Below, piece after piece: positions 7,851 through 18,439 of a stretch of 20,863 nucleotides of DNA (position 1 is its first letter; every line of letters starts with the position of its first letter). The DNA is from Fragilariopsis cylindrus CCMP1102. Lineage: Eukaryota; Bacillariophyta; Bacillariophyceae; Bacillariales; Bacillariaceae. The position numbers were made by a program, and so were the translations under genes. The notes under the pieces are model-generated. The model made no database searches. It was given only the letters and a program-made list of their open reading frames with translations, and was not told where the DNA came from. The DNA lies in contig FMBT01000053.1 in NCBI GenBank assembly GCA_900095095.1, positions 1 through 20,863 of the forward strand, given 5' to 3'.

Positions 7851-8868
7851 TTTGTTGTCAAATTTTATTGAGATTTTGATTTTATGAATGCAAACAAGGT
7901 ATGTAAAACAGTTTAAATCGATTGTGTTTTGAAAAAGTGATGTTTCGGAAGAGTGATTTGATTTGTCACACACGACCGGCAAAGTCAGCAGAGTGGCGCC
8001 AAAGTAAATTCTTTAATTACTATAAAAATTGACATGCGGGTGTAGAGGCAGGCACAAGTCTTTAATATCATTACATACAGCGATTAACGTCAGACGTTTA
8101 TCGAGGTGACTTTTGATCCCCACAATATGTGCTTCCTCGATAGTAAAAAAAATCAAACATCAGCGCGAAAATTGAATTAAATTTAAAGTTTTTTTGAATT
8201 TCGGATTCTTTACGATTCGATTCAAATTTAGCAGCTATTCTAGTACTTCTCACAGAAAAACGAAAGATGATAGTTTTTTTTTTTTCTTTCCACATCTCAC
8301 GTACAAAGTCAATTTGTTGTTGTTGTTGTTGTTGTTCAATGTATCCAGGTGAATATGCTTGATCATGTAAGGGTCAAGTCAAGGAGAAAAAGCATACAAA
8401 ATATGCAAACACTAAGCACATTACCATGCTAAACATAAGATTTCTGAACACATGTTGAATCTCAAGTTGGGGGAATAAGACACGAACTGAGTACACTGAG
8501 TGACTAGTGACTGACTAACATAGTACAAGTAGATATGATACCCAATAGTGAGCAACTAAGCTCACATTTCTAATGAACACTACTTGCATACAATAGTTTA
8601 GGAAGTCTACAGTCTACTATTGGGCCTTAGGTAGCTAGACACGTTGAGAACATTATCTTTCATTCTGTGGGAAGATAATACATATTTTTGAATAATTTAG
8701 TTTCTTTTTGATGTTTCGGTTGAAGTAAGAAAGCAAATCTCCCAATCTAATAAATTAAAAATAATAAATCAATCATCATCAAATCATCAAATTACAATCA
8801 AGACCACAAGCATCTGGGCATCTCATCGTTCATCTTTAGTATTACTATGACGTACGACTTCAGAAGTA
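7851..8868. other. Divergent intergenic/promoter region
   Basis: About 1 kb between two divergent genes with no supportable coding region. It holds a poly-T run near 8274-8285 and a TTG trinucleotide repeat (about 8314-8336). It should contain both promoters. Confidence 0.5.
8314..8336. repeat. TTG/CAA trinucleotide microsatellite
   Basis: About seven perfect TTG triplets in the divergent intergenic region. The same class of repeat occurs in the EMC10 leader and near the end of the HAD-like gene. Confidence 0.85.
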
Positions 8869-9894
8869 ATGTACCAGACCAAAGCTCTACCTATGTTGTT
8901 CCATGTCGTCATCTTCGTTTTTGTTCTTCTTTTTATTGGTGAAGGGAGTTTCATTGATGTGAAAACGGGCGCGAACTCGTTTATATTAACAAACAACTTT
9001 CGTCGTCCGTCGTCGTTGTTGCCGGTACAATGGCGAGGATGTCAAAATCGCGGAATGCAGATCACAAGGGTCCGAATGGTACGTAATATTGACATGGTCG
9101 AAGCATTGATATTTCTTGGCACAAATAGTATGTTTTATCCTCCCGATTATAATAATAAATGACAATGATAATAATCACAATAGAAAAAAGATGTTGTTTT
9201 TGCCGGGAGTAGAAAATTTAATCGATGAATGTAAGCGTGACGAGACAGCAGTTATTGCCATTCTTGATAACAATAATGATGTTATGATTAGTGCGGAGGG
9301 CAACAGCAGCAACGACGTTGTTATTTTCAAGGTAAAAACATCGTTACCTCCAAATCCAAAAGATTTATGGGAGGCTATTCATTCGATAGTTGTTCAACCG
9401 CGGGGGTTTGGCGGCAGTAGTGGCTTTGGCTCAAAAGCCCCAGATCCAGTTCGTTCTCCTTTGCCATGTCATTGTGTCGTTTTGTGTGATACTATTGATC
9501 AATGTAGAGCAGCACGGTATGCTGGTATGCGTGTTTTGTGTCTGAATGATAACTCAATAGCAGATGGTGTAATGAATTTTGGTGATTACGATGATACTAG
9601 TACTGTCCCGAGAAATTTCTGGGAATCTATTACAGTAGATGACATCACTACTCCAGGTAGTTTTTGGCTCAATCCTCCCCAGCCCAAAGATGACGAAGGA
9701 AATGGTGTGGATGTATTATCTATCATCGAGGAGTACGACGTATCCTTGTACAACAACAACAACAACAACAGAATGATATCTTTGATAGTATATCTAGTAC
9801 CATCCCAACAGACGATGTTATTCCGAAGAATGACGACCCGGAAGATAACGATCAGTACTTGAAGGATATATTAATGGATATGGATCTTCTATGA
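8869..9894 (+). CDS. HAD-like fold protein with signal peptide, motif I degenerate; two compensating frame shifts
   Basis: The N terminus has a strong hydrophobic signal (MLFHVVIFVFVLLFIGEG) and then a Ser/Arg-rich stretch (GANSFILTNNFRRPSSLLP), which suggests secretory-pathway entry and possibly plastid targeting. The core resembles HAD-superfamily phosphatases: VEALIFLGTNS at the motif I position, LFLPGVENLIDECKR (cap/motif II region) and VVLCDTIDQCRAARYAGMRV at the GDSxxD-AAxxAGM position. The motif I Asp residues are absent, so it may be catalytically dead. The frame shifts once near AATAATAAATGA (about 9153-9164, one base extra) and back inside an AAC repeat (9750-9770, one base missing). 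After the second shift an acidic C terminus (DQYLKDILMDMDLL) runs to a TGA at 9892-9894. The two shifts cancel. Family assignment is moderate; an assembly-error or pseudogene origin of the shifts is unresolved. Confidence 0.6.
9750..9770 (+). repeat. CAA/AAC microsatellite inside the HAD-like gene
   Basis: About seven triplets coding Asn or Gln depending on frame. The downstream frame that makes a plausible acidic C terminus is offset by one base here, so the repeat length is suspect. Confidence 0.8.
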
Positions 9895-10440
9895 TATTAT
9901 TAAATTTATATTTAGCAGAACAACATGTGTTTTACTGCGACACCAACGGACAGAGACGTTGGCAATACTAGCAGCAATCGAATAATCACAATTACACGTT
10001 CAATGCAACAAAAACAAAACATGAAAAGAACATAACAAATTAGTCGATTAGAGCGACAGCAAACAACTGAGAGCGATCCGCCACAGCCACCTAGATCATC
10101 CGTTTTCTCTAGTTGATAAGTGAACAAATAAAAAATGTATTAGGTGAATCGGACTGCAGTTATCCAGTGAGTATGATACTGCATGCAGACAAGCGACGTC
10201 ATACGTTTTCCCTCAACTTCAAACTTAGCACGACGTTCAAAAGCTTTCCGGACTATGTTGCTGGAAACATTTTGGCTTTGTACAGATTAAGTTGTCTTGA
10301 ATGTTTTTTTTCTACGATTTCTACTTTTTTCTCAAAACAAATAGTATGAAATTAAGAAACCAAATTGATTAATAGAATAGAAATAATCTAAGAAGATGAA
10401 TTATATTATATTATATTATATTTAAAAAACGTACAGTATC
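9895..10440. other. Convergent intergenic region with a TTATA repeat
   Basis: This region lies between two 3' ends. It holds four TTATA pentamers at about 10401-10420. Small open frames here show no family features. Confidence 0.5.
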
Positions 10441-11591
10441 TCAAATCATATTTGAAAATATCAGTTGGGGTGATCCGTATTCAGATTCACGTGCTTCGAA
10501 TTGATCCCCCTGTCGCGGTGCTTCCTCCCATGAGATCTTCAGAAGGAACATAACTTGATCGTCATTGTATGCTGTTATATCATTATTTCTATTATTTTTA
10601 ATTGTATCTGAGGTTAAGAACATAGCAGATGTAACATCGATATCTAGTACCGTTCGGTTGCCTCCACCAGATGTTGTCCTACTAAAACTCCTTCAGTGAC
10701 CTCCTTAGGAGCACTATGAAAATCTTCACCTGTTAACGATTCAACCACCATCACATTATTATTTGGTAGTCGATAACTTCTATATTGATCGGGAGTAGAT
10801 CTTCAACGGACAGCTCATCAGTCTCATCTTCCAAATCACTCTTTGGGACATGATGGATTCGTAACGTTACTTGAACTTGTTCCTGCTTTCAGGCCAACGA
10901 GAACGATCCGGCAAAGCCTGAAAAGATTGTAATTGGCACTTGGTTTTTTCATAGTATCGAATTGAACGATACTCACAATTGTTGGCAATGTTACCTCTTG
11001 ACCGGGTAACGTAGACTCTTTATTGCCACGTTGTATCCACATTTTTTCTTGGTTACCGTACTTCTTTCCCTTATAAGGACCATCTAAATATAAATACGTA
11101 TCTGCAATAGGGTTGAAACTGTACGAGTCTGCCATGATAGCAGTAGGAGAAGGTGATCTTGTGGGAGATGGGGTTACATTGGGTGAATCTGTGCGTTGGG
11201 CTGTAGGGGGTGGTGTCAAAACTGCAAAGGTAGGTTTTGGAGCAACTGTCGGCGAAGGCGTTGTACGAATTGTAGGTTTCATTTTGCTAGGAGCCATAGT
11301 AGGCGATTCTGATAAATCATATATGGAATCTGAATATAAAACATGTTCCACTTCTTTCTCCAACGTTATTGCTAATATGACCGCAATTAAGATACAAACG
11401 AGTAAAATGCATGCTGCAATCATCCCCGTGCGTTCATTCCTGCGTTTTCGTCGTTCTCTACGTCTTTCAGATTTGCTAGTAGCGATATTGAGACCTTCAA
11501 ACTCAATTTTTGATGATTGTGCAGGTGGTTCGTCGAACGCATCTACTCCGCCAAGTACCGGTTCATCTTCAAATTGATCGCCGTTGGCCAT
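10441..11591 (-). CDS. Type II membrane protein with DNRLRE/CBM-like ectodomain; three single-base frame shifts
   Basis: The N terminus is acidic, then very basic (SERRRERRKRRNER, residues 41-54). One membrane helix follows (GMIAACILLVCILIAVILAI, 56-75), then a Ser/Thr/Pro linker (SPTMAPSK...TPSPTRSPSPT) and an ectodomain starting FNPIADTYLYLDGPYKGKKYG...MWIQRG...IVQFDT, the pattern of DNRLRE-type extracellular domains. The longest frame stops at 10836, but coherent sequence continues in other frames: KQEQVQVTLRIHHVPKSDL, then YRLPNNNVMVVESLTGEDF, then TSGGGNRTVLDIDVTSAMF to a TGA at 10441-10443. VLDIDVTSAMF is the expected late-domain strand. Shifts map to AAA (plus 10887-10889, one extra), AA (10778-10779, one missing) and TTTT (10684-10687, one missing, minus sense). 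It is likely a surface protein; the ligand is unknown. Confidence 0.7.
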
Positions 11592-12275
11592 GATGATGAC
11601 TGATGTTGTATTGTTTTAATAATAATTTTTATTCCACAGACAAGAAAAGAATACAAAATGTAACGAGAAATGGGAATTTGAATGTAGTAAGACGAAATAC
11701 GACATTAAAATTGTTTGACGAGCCATAAGTAATATTACTACGTAAATTATGACTTATGACCAAAACCTGACTTTGGGGAATGTATCATTCACTGTTACAT
11801 ACATATTCGATGTAGTAGGACTACCCACTACTAGTACCTACTTGTAGTACCTTCTTTTAAAATCACAATTTACATCGAATACAAATGAATAGAGTAGTAG
11901 TAGCAGTATGTATATAGGTCCTAGATTATGAGGAGTAAGTAGACTTGCAACGTAATCAATCTCGGGCGTGTGGCAGTTAGAGGTGGGCCCGACGCCACGG
12001 TTGTTGTTATGGAAATAATCGTTTGGGCGTTAACCGGCAATTTACATAGTGAAATACTGCTTTGTTCTATTCTATATATAATACGGTACAGTAGTTGAGT
12101 ATTTAAATTAATTATTATGTTCATTTCAAATACATAATGATGCATTTTAGTTGATAAGATTTTTTACTTTTCTCCGTATTGGAAAGATAAAAATCACGCC
12201 TTCTTGCGATTCATTCAGTGTTCTGCCGTTCTTACTATGGCACGCGTATACATCAATATATTCCTCGTATAGTCA
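11592..12275. other. Intergenic region between TyrRS 3' end and the DNRLRE-like gene
   Basis: No gene supported. It should contain the promoter of the DNRLRE-like gene on the minus strand. A cluster of GTAGTA/CTACTA words (11810-11850, 11892-11910) could fold weakly, but no strong hairpin was found. Confidence 0.45.
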
Positions 12276-14917
12276 TTATTGTTTCTTCTTCTTAGCAAGC
12301 TTCTTTTGCGTGGCCTTAAGTGTTTTCGATGCCTTGGTCGCTTCACTATCCGCCTTGATGGCTTTAGAAAGCTTCTCCAGTATAGTACCATGAGCGTCGC
12401 GGCGAAAGCCTTAAGATCTCCAGGGTGAAGAGAATCGCCAGCAAATATAGCTTCCAACTCGGAACGATTCTTGAACACTACATCTCCACCGTTATCAGGG
12501 GTACGTGAAATGGTCATCTCACCTGTACTGTCAGTTTCCAGACCAAAAGAAAATGCGGAAGCAATGCTGATGGGAGGACAGAATTCAATATTCTTTGGCT
12601 CGCAGAATGCTTTCTTCATTTTCGATTTTCCGTTGACCTGATGAATTAAAAAAATAGGACAGAAACAAGAACGAATAAATAGAATTGGCTCAAAAGCAAG
12701 GTAGCCACGAATAAAAAGAAAGAAATAAACACATAAAAAAAAAAACATTCCTTCATTATTCGTACCTTTGGATCGTCCAATAAATAGTACTCGTCATTGT
12801 CTGTCTTATGAGCTTCCAATTCACGTGTCTGCAGGATCATATTTGGACCCGTGCCTGACGACACTTTAGGTTGAACGAGAGTTGCAAGTTTTTCCTCAAA
12901 GAATTCGGTAATCATTTTTGATTCGATCGAAGCAGCATCAGAATGAATATTGTTACCGTTATCTAATAATGCCACCGAGGTTGGTTCTACGCCAGCAACA
13001 TCTGCAACCTTCATAAGTCTTGCAATGACCCAACCGACACAGTCGGAGTCTTTCATGCTTCCCATGACATCATTCAACGCGAAATGACGTCCAGCGTTGA
13101 TTACACTTATCCAGTAATTAGAAGGATCTGCCAGAATGGCTTCACTTTGTAAAATAATCTCAACCTTGTCCATTGTTTCGGGGGACAACGCCTTTAGAGA
13201 AGTCACAAGTACGGTGTAGTATGCAGTTATAGCCTTGGTATCACCATCACAGGCGTTCGTTACTCGAGCACACCAGTCCGATAGCATCAACACACACGGT
13301 TGACTTTCTTCCGCTTGACGGAGTAGAGTTAATACGTCGATAGCCTCTTGCAGTGTAGGAGTCGCAGTAGGTACAGGCGCAAAGACCAAATGACTACCAG
13401 CCGAAACCTTCGATAATTCGACTAGATTCAATCTTCTTACTTTGGCAACCGTTGGTAGTGTTTCTTTTTTGTACTGCCGAATCTTGCTAAGAAGATCTTT
13501 CGCGTTTTCGTCTGTCGCAAAATGTTGTCGCACTGGCTCAAGCAATTTGTTTAAGGCATCAATCAAACCCCGTTTGAGATTTTCTTCGGATATCCCTCCC
13601 GCAAGGAATTTAGCACGAACTGTTTCGAAGTCTGTGTATGTTGTTCCACCGGCTACAAAGATAGCATCAGGAGGACTGAAAATGATGTTTTCGATGTAAT
13701 CCAAACACGGATTCTTGATCTTTACTTCTTTCAACTGCATTGATTCCTTGCCTGCATCTTCTTCATCTGTTGTTGCATTTTTGTCTTTTTCTTCTTCCTT
13801 AGTTGGACAGTAAGCACTCATAATTTTTCGCTCCACATCCTCTGCGGAATCTTCCATGAACACAGCCGAATCAGGATCAGATTTGGACATTTTTTCTTGG
13901 CCCGCTTTGAGACCAAACAACATATGATGACTTAAGATGATCGGTTTGTTTTTAATTTTCGCGGCTATACAGTAATCACGTGCCAGCATGTTCACCTTGC
14001 GTTGATCGACTCCCAATTGACAGATATCAGCCTTTAAGAAGAAAATATCAGTACATTGCATAATCGGGTATAAGACCTGTGCCGCCGTCAGTTTACCCTC
14101 CAATCGGCCCATAATTTGACAGCACTTTTTGATTCTTGTTACGTTCATTCGTCGAGCAATGTCAAGCATGTTGGGCCAATACTTGTCGGCATGGTTAGTA
14201 AATTCTTCCGAACACCACTTGAAAACGACATTCGTTAAATCCATCCCGGCTGCTTTCCAAACCTCAAGTAAATATTTTCCGACAGTTTTGATTTTATCTA
14301 AGTCACCACCCATTTTGTCATTCATAAGAGCAAACCAATCTGCGACCCAAAAAATGAAGGTAGAATTCGTACCAGGAAAGGTACATTTGTTGACATTCAT
14401 AGCCTTAAAGACGCCCTGAGCGATGTGCATTCGACCACTTGGTTCAAAACCATCATACAAATTGAAACCAGTTGGATGATCCGATCCACGACCTTTAGCT
14501 AAAAGCAAGGCCTTGAGTTCGGGTGGATTTTGACATTCTTCACCTACAGATATAATTCGGTCGTAATCTTGCTGGAGTGCAGTCGTCCATTCTCGTTGAA
14601 CTTTTTCTTCCTTTTTCGCCTTATTCTTATTCGACGGCGCATCCGCTTTTTTGTTAGATTTCTGTCCGTCTAAACACATTTTACAGTACCATTCAAAAAT
14701 TCATTGACGTAAGTAGCAGAGAATTATGAGATAACACAATAAGTCACAAAATTGTACCGTACGACGAACACATCTTTTTTTTCACTCCTAGTATTATAGT
14801 TTATGTTAACTTAGATGCCCAACATAAAAACAAAAACAAAAACATACCTCCTGATTTTTCGAGACTCAAATCACCGAGTTTTTCGGTTGGAATTTCATTG
14901 CTTTTTTCAGAAGCCAT
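12276..14917 (-). CDS. Double-length (pseudo-dimeric) tyrosyl-tRNA synthetase, three exons
   Basis: Charges tRNA-Tyr with tyrosine; probably cytosolic. Exons: 14917-14848 (MASEKSNEIPTEKLGDLSLE...), 14669-12766 and 12637-12276, with introns 14847-14670 and 12765-12638 (donors GTATGT and GTACGA, acceptors TTTAG and CATCAG); phases match. About 778 residues, twice the class I TyrRS core. The first half is complete and plant-like: GFEPSGRMHIAQG (HIGH-type, about 98-109), WVADWFALMNDKMGGDL, QLGVDQRKVN, and EKMSKSD (about 282-288). The second half (SAGSHLVFAPVPTATPTLQ..., LSDWCARV, INAGRHFALND, MKKAFCEPKN) looks like a degenerate copy: the HIGH position reads TPTLQ and no KMSKS is seen. Near the end the frame shifts by one missing base at plus 12388-12389; the corrected frame gives a Lys-rich tail (KLAKKKKQ) and TAA. 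The layout recalls the asymmetric double TyrRS of trypanosomatids. Confidence 0.9.
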
Positions 14918-15423
14918 GGTCAACTAACGAAACGAAGTTTCCTGTTGGATGAGGATGATTTTATAGTTTATTAATTCAATGAATATTGAATGTTGCTGTA
15001 TTCTACTCCTCTCATTCCCTCTCGGCTTGTCAAAGACAATACAGAACGGTACAGAACGGTACAATTATTATGAAACATACCGTTTCACTCATAAAATGAT
15101 AGATTGAAGATCCGCTGTTTGATTCGCAGGTCAGACGTATTCGGGGGAAGTGGGTTATTAATTTTGAATTTGATTATTCATTATGGGGGTATGAGTTTTA
15201 AGGTCATTCAGTAAGTCATGTTTTTATTAATTATGTAATAATGATAACTCTCCAAACAATTGAAATTATCTCAAGACTAAGTTATCGAAGAACCCAAAAG
15301 CAAAGGAAGGAATAGAAGGGAAAGCGGCACTGCTCACATTTGAACATACAGTACTGGTACCATTGAGTTGTAATAATAGGATATTTGAGATAAATTTACT
15401 ATTACCAAATATAAGTGTCTATC
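14918..15423. other. Divergent promoter region between TyrRS and the LRR protein
   Basis: About 500 nt with no gene. The 10-mer ACAGAACGGT is repeated in tandem at 15041-15060. Both flanking start codons face away from this region. Confidence 0.5.
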
Positions 15424-17976
15424 ATGAATGAATTTGACCCCTACGCTGGATCTGGGGCGGCAGACGTCGACAACGATATCGAAGAATCTAACAGTAACAG
15501 TAACAGTAACAGTAACAGTAACAACAATAATAATAACGAGGAAGACGTCTTCAATCAACAACAACAACAAGTTTCTTCTGAAGAATCTACTGAAGATGGT
15601 GATAATAACGACGACGAGGAATACATCGATGGTGACGGTGACGGCTACGACGACTACGACACCGAAGATCCCAACAACGACATTCGTATCAACAAAGATG
15701 ACGACGACGACGATGATGATGATAATGATGATGACTACTTATCCGAGGATGATAACGAAAATAATATATATGGATATGGCGACGATGGCGACGACGACGA
15801 CGATGATGATGACGACGACGATGATGATGATGAGTATGATGATAATAGTTACGATGGGGACGATGCGTACGATGAATACGGTGATGAAGATGTAATGCCC
15901 GAAGATTACTACAACGACGAGTATCCGGAGGAACAATACTATTATGATGAGGAAGACGAAGATGAACGTCGGAGACGATCACGTCTTCGTCGGGCATGGA
16001 TTTGTTGTGTTGTATTGCTCTGTTGTTTGCTGGTGTTGATTATTTGCGGGGTCGTTTTCTTTCTAACTCGAGAAAAGGAAGAAATTATGACACCAACTCC
16101 TCGACCTACAATATCACCCATAGTAATAGAAACCGACGATGATTTCTTTTATGATGATGATATTATCTTGGCACCAGGTGTGATTACGACTCCCATGGCA
16201 CCCTTCAATCGAGATGATTGTGCCATATCGGAAGGAGTTAATTATGCGGGAGAATTTCGTAACATTGTTGATCAATGTGAATGTAACGATAAAATAACGG
16301 GGATACCTGATGATGTTGTTGAAATGAGAGACTTGATCATTGAACGGGTAACACCAAAATTTTACGATGAGAACTATACTATACCACTGGATTCGTGTAC
16401 TCCCGCCAACATGGCAGCGATATGGTTGTCCACGGGGGATAATCGTGATTCGGGAGAACCACGACAAAGATTCGCAATGGCCTTGGCATATTACCAGTTG
16501 AAGGGACCTGTATGGGATTATGCTGATGGTTGGTTAGGACCGTACAACGAATGTCTTTGGATGGGTCTCCAATGTAACAATCTCGATTCAGTTAACTCTT
16601 TGGCGTTGGATACTAATAACTTATTTGGAAAGGTAAGAATGAAAAAGAAAAGAAAAGAAAAGAAAAAAATGATAGCAATTAGTTCTGCTTATTTTGCATG
16701 ATAGTATTATCTGTAAATAATATCGATCCACCAATGATACTGTACTCACCTTCTTATTGATTGTTTGATTGATTATGATTACAACTTCGCCGCCGCTATT
16801 TCATAAACATTCTCTACACAGTTCCCTTCAGAGCTTGCTGCACTCAGCGGATTGGCCTCTCTTGCTCTTACACGTACCCACTTAACTGGGACAATCCCCA
16901 CAGAACTTTTTTCCATGCCCAAATTGAGAGAACTTCGCCTATACGCCAACCAGATGACGGGTAGTATTCCAACGGAGGTTGCTTTTGCATCTCGTTTGGA
17001 GAGTTTGAGACTGGAAACTAATTTCTTTAGCGGTACGCTCGTAACGGAATTGGGTCTTGTCAGTACTTTGACTGATCTTAATATTGGTTTTAATAAATTT
17101 AGGAAGAGCATTCCCACTGAAATAGGACAGCTGAGAAAACTTAAATTCCTTCGTGTCAGTCGAAACGCTCTTTCGGGTCGGCTCCCCTCAGAAATTGGAC
17201 GCATGGATGCCTTGGAAGTATTAGCCATGACGGATAATCTTATGTATGGAAGCATCCCCTCATACTATGGATTGTTGTGGAATCTACGTGACTTTCGTAT
17301 TGCAGGTTCGGGTGTTGGTGGATTTTTACCCACGGAGTTGGCGCTTATGTCCAATTTGGAACGTTTAGATCTGGGCAATAGTAATTTCCACGGGACCCTT
17401 ATGACGGAAATGGGACGGCTGACCAATTTGTGTAAGTTATTACTGCAGCAAAGAAACTCGTACTGATCCGATGATAGGTTTCTTTTGATTGCTTTATATG
17501 GATATTGAATAATTTTTGTAAGATAATCAGTCTATACTCACGCTGTCTCTATCATTCGGTTATTCTGTCTTCTTTCTTACGTAACTTTTAAACATATTAA
17601 TGATCTATCCTATGTATGTATATTATATCTTTTCTGATCTTAATATCCAACCACTTGTGCAGTCAAGATGAGTCTGAACGATTGTGACTTTAGCGGCCCC
17701 TTGCCTTCGGAATTGGGTTACTTATGGAACATGACTCGATTGCAAATGAAAAACAATGCCTTTACGGGAACCATCCCTCATGAGTACGGTCGGTTGGATG
17801 AACTGGAACAGTTCACGTTAGAGGGTAATAAATTGATTGGCGAAGTCCCACTCGAGGTTTGCGATTTATTGACAGAGAAACTGGAACAATTCGTCGTGGA
17901 TTGTCACAACAGACGTAGTGGGATAGGTTTTGACTGTGAGCCAGGGTGTTGCACTCTATGTCGGGACACATCGTAG
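15424..17976 (+). CDS. Type II leucine-rich-repeat membrane protein, three exons
   Basis: Exons 15424-16632, 16822-17431 and 17663-17976 (introns GTAAGA...ACACAG and GTAAGT...TGCAG, phases 0 and 1) give 710 residues with no frame break. The first ATG is used; the frame extends upstream only from a GTG. The N-terminal 180 residues are extremely acidic, with Ser-Asn, Gln and Asp runs, then RRRRSRLRR and one membrane helix (AWICCVVLLCCLLVLIICGVVFF, about 191-213), then a Thr/Pro linker. The ectodomain starts with an LRR N-cap (ECLWMGLQCNN) and has twelve LRRs of 24 residues (consensus LxxLxLxxNxLxGxIPxELGxLxx), as in plant receptor-like proteins. It ends in a Cys-rich cap (CEPGCCTLC). It is presumably a cell-surface recognition or adhesion protein with a cytosolic acidic tail; no kinase domain is present. 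Confidence 0.92.
15489..15523 (+). repeat. AACAGT hexanucleotide repeat coding (Ser-Asn)n
   Basis: About five to six perfect AACAGT units in the acidic N-terminal part of the LRR gene, followed by AAC/AAT codons. Confidence 0.85.
15697..15845 (+). repeat. GAC/GAT (Asp) codon runs
   Basis: Two long poly-Asp tracts (about 15697-15735 and 15780-15845) written in an irregular mix of GAC and GAT codons. Confidence 0.8.
16641..16669 (+). repeat. AAAAG repeat in first intron of the LRR gene
   Basis: Purine-rich GAAAA/AAAAG run directly after the splice donor. Confidence 0.75.
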
Positions 17977-18439
17977 AATAACATAACAATACATATCTTT
18001 TTGGTTTGTTGCAGAATCACTACTATCATCAATGTTGGAGAAAGACGTAATTTGATAAACAGTTTAGCTTCATTCAATTGTTTTGGACAAAATTCTCCAT
18101 GATTAGAATAAAAGAATATACTATGTACACTAACGTTGTTTCTATATGCGTTTCATATTAAAACAAGAATCATAGATCGATATTGAATATAACCAATATT
18201 AATCACAGCTTTTAATAGTTATTAGATAACTTTCTACAATTTTAAATTTAGAAAAAATATAGAAAATCTTTTTGAGTCGTGTCAAGAAATTAGCTACGAC
18301 TGAAGATTCTCAGCCATCAAAAATGGAAAAAAAATAAGCTTGTTTCTTTATTTTCTTTGAATTGCTCAACAGTAAAAGCATTAAAGTAAATTGACGAAGT
18401 ATCAACAAAGTCACATCATCTCGGTACTGTAGATCCAAA
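17977..18439. other. AT-rich intergenic region
   Basis: About 460 nt between two same-strand genes. No open frame, RNA or repeat could be supported. Confidence 0.5.

Noticed and set aside
4778..12389. Genome-wide programmed frameshifting (Euplotes-like) as the cause of all frame breaks
   Set aside because: Breaks go in both directions, most are not at stop codons, many sit in homopolymers or repeats, and several genes have none. It is kept only as a minor possibility for PRP38.
13442..14419. Plus-strand frames of 85 and 96 codons
   Set aside because: They are antisense to conserved TyrRS coding sequence, with no independent support.
14670..14679. TyrRS start at the ATG at 14679 (MCLDGQ...)
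   Set aside because: This ATG is in the intron. An upstream exon with ATG at 14917, matching splice sites and phase fits better.
15428..15895. Thr/Met-rich plus-strand frame and His/Arg-rich minus-strand frames over the acidic region
   Set aside because: They are alternative-frame readings of the GAC/GAT repeats of the LRR gene.
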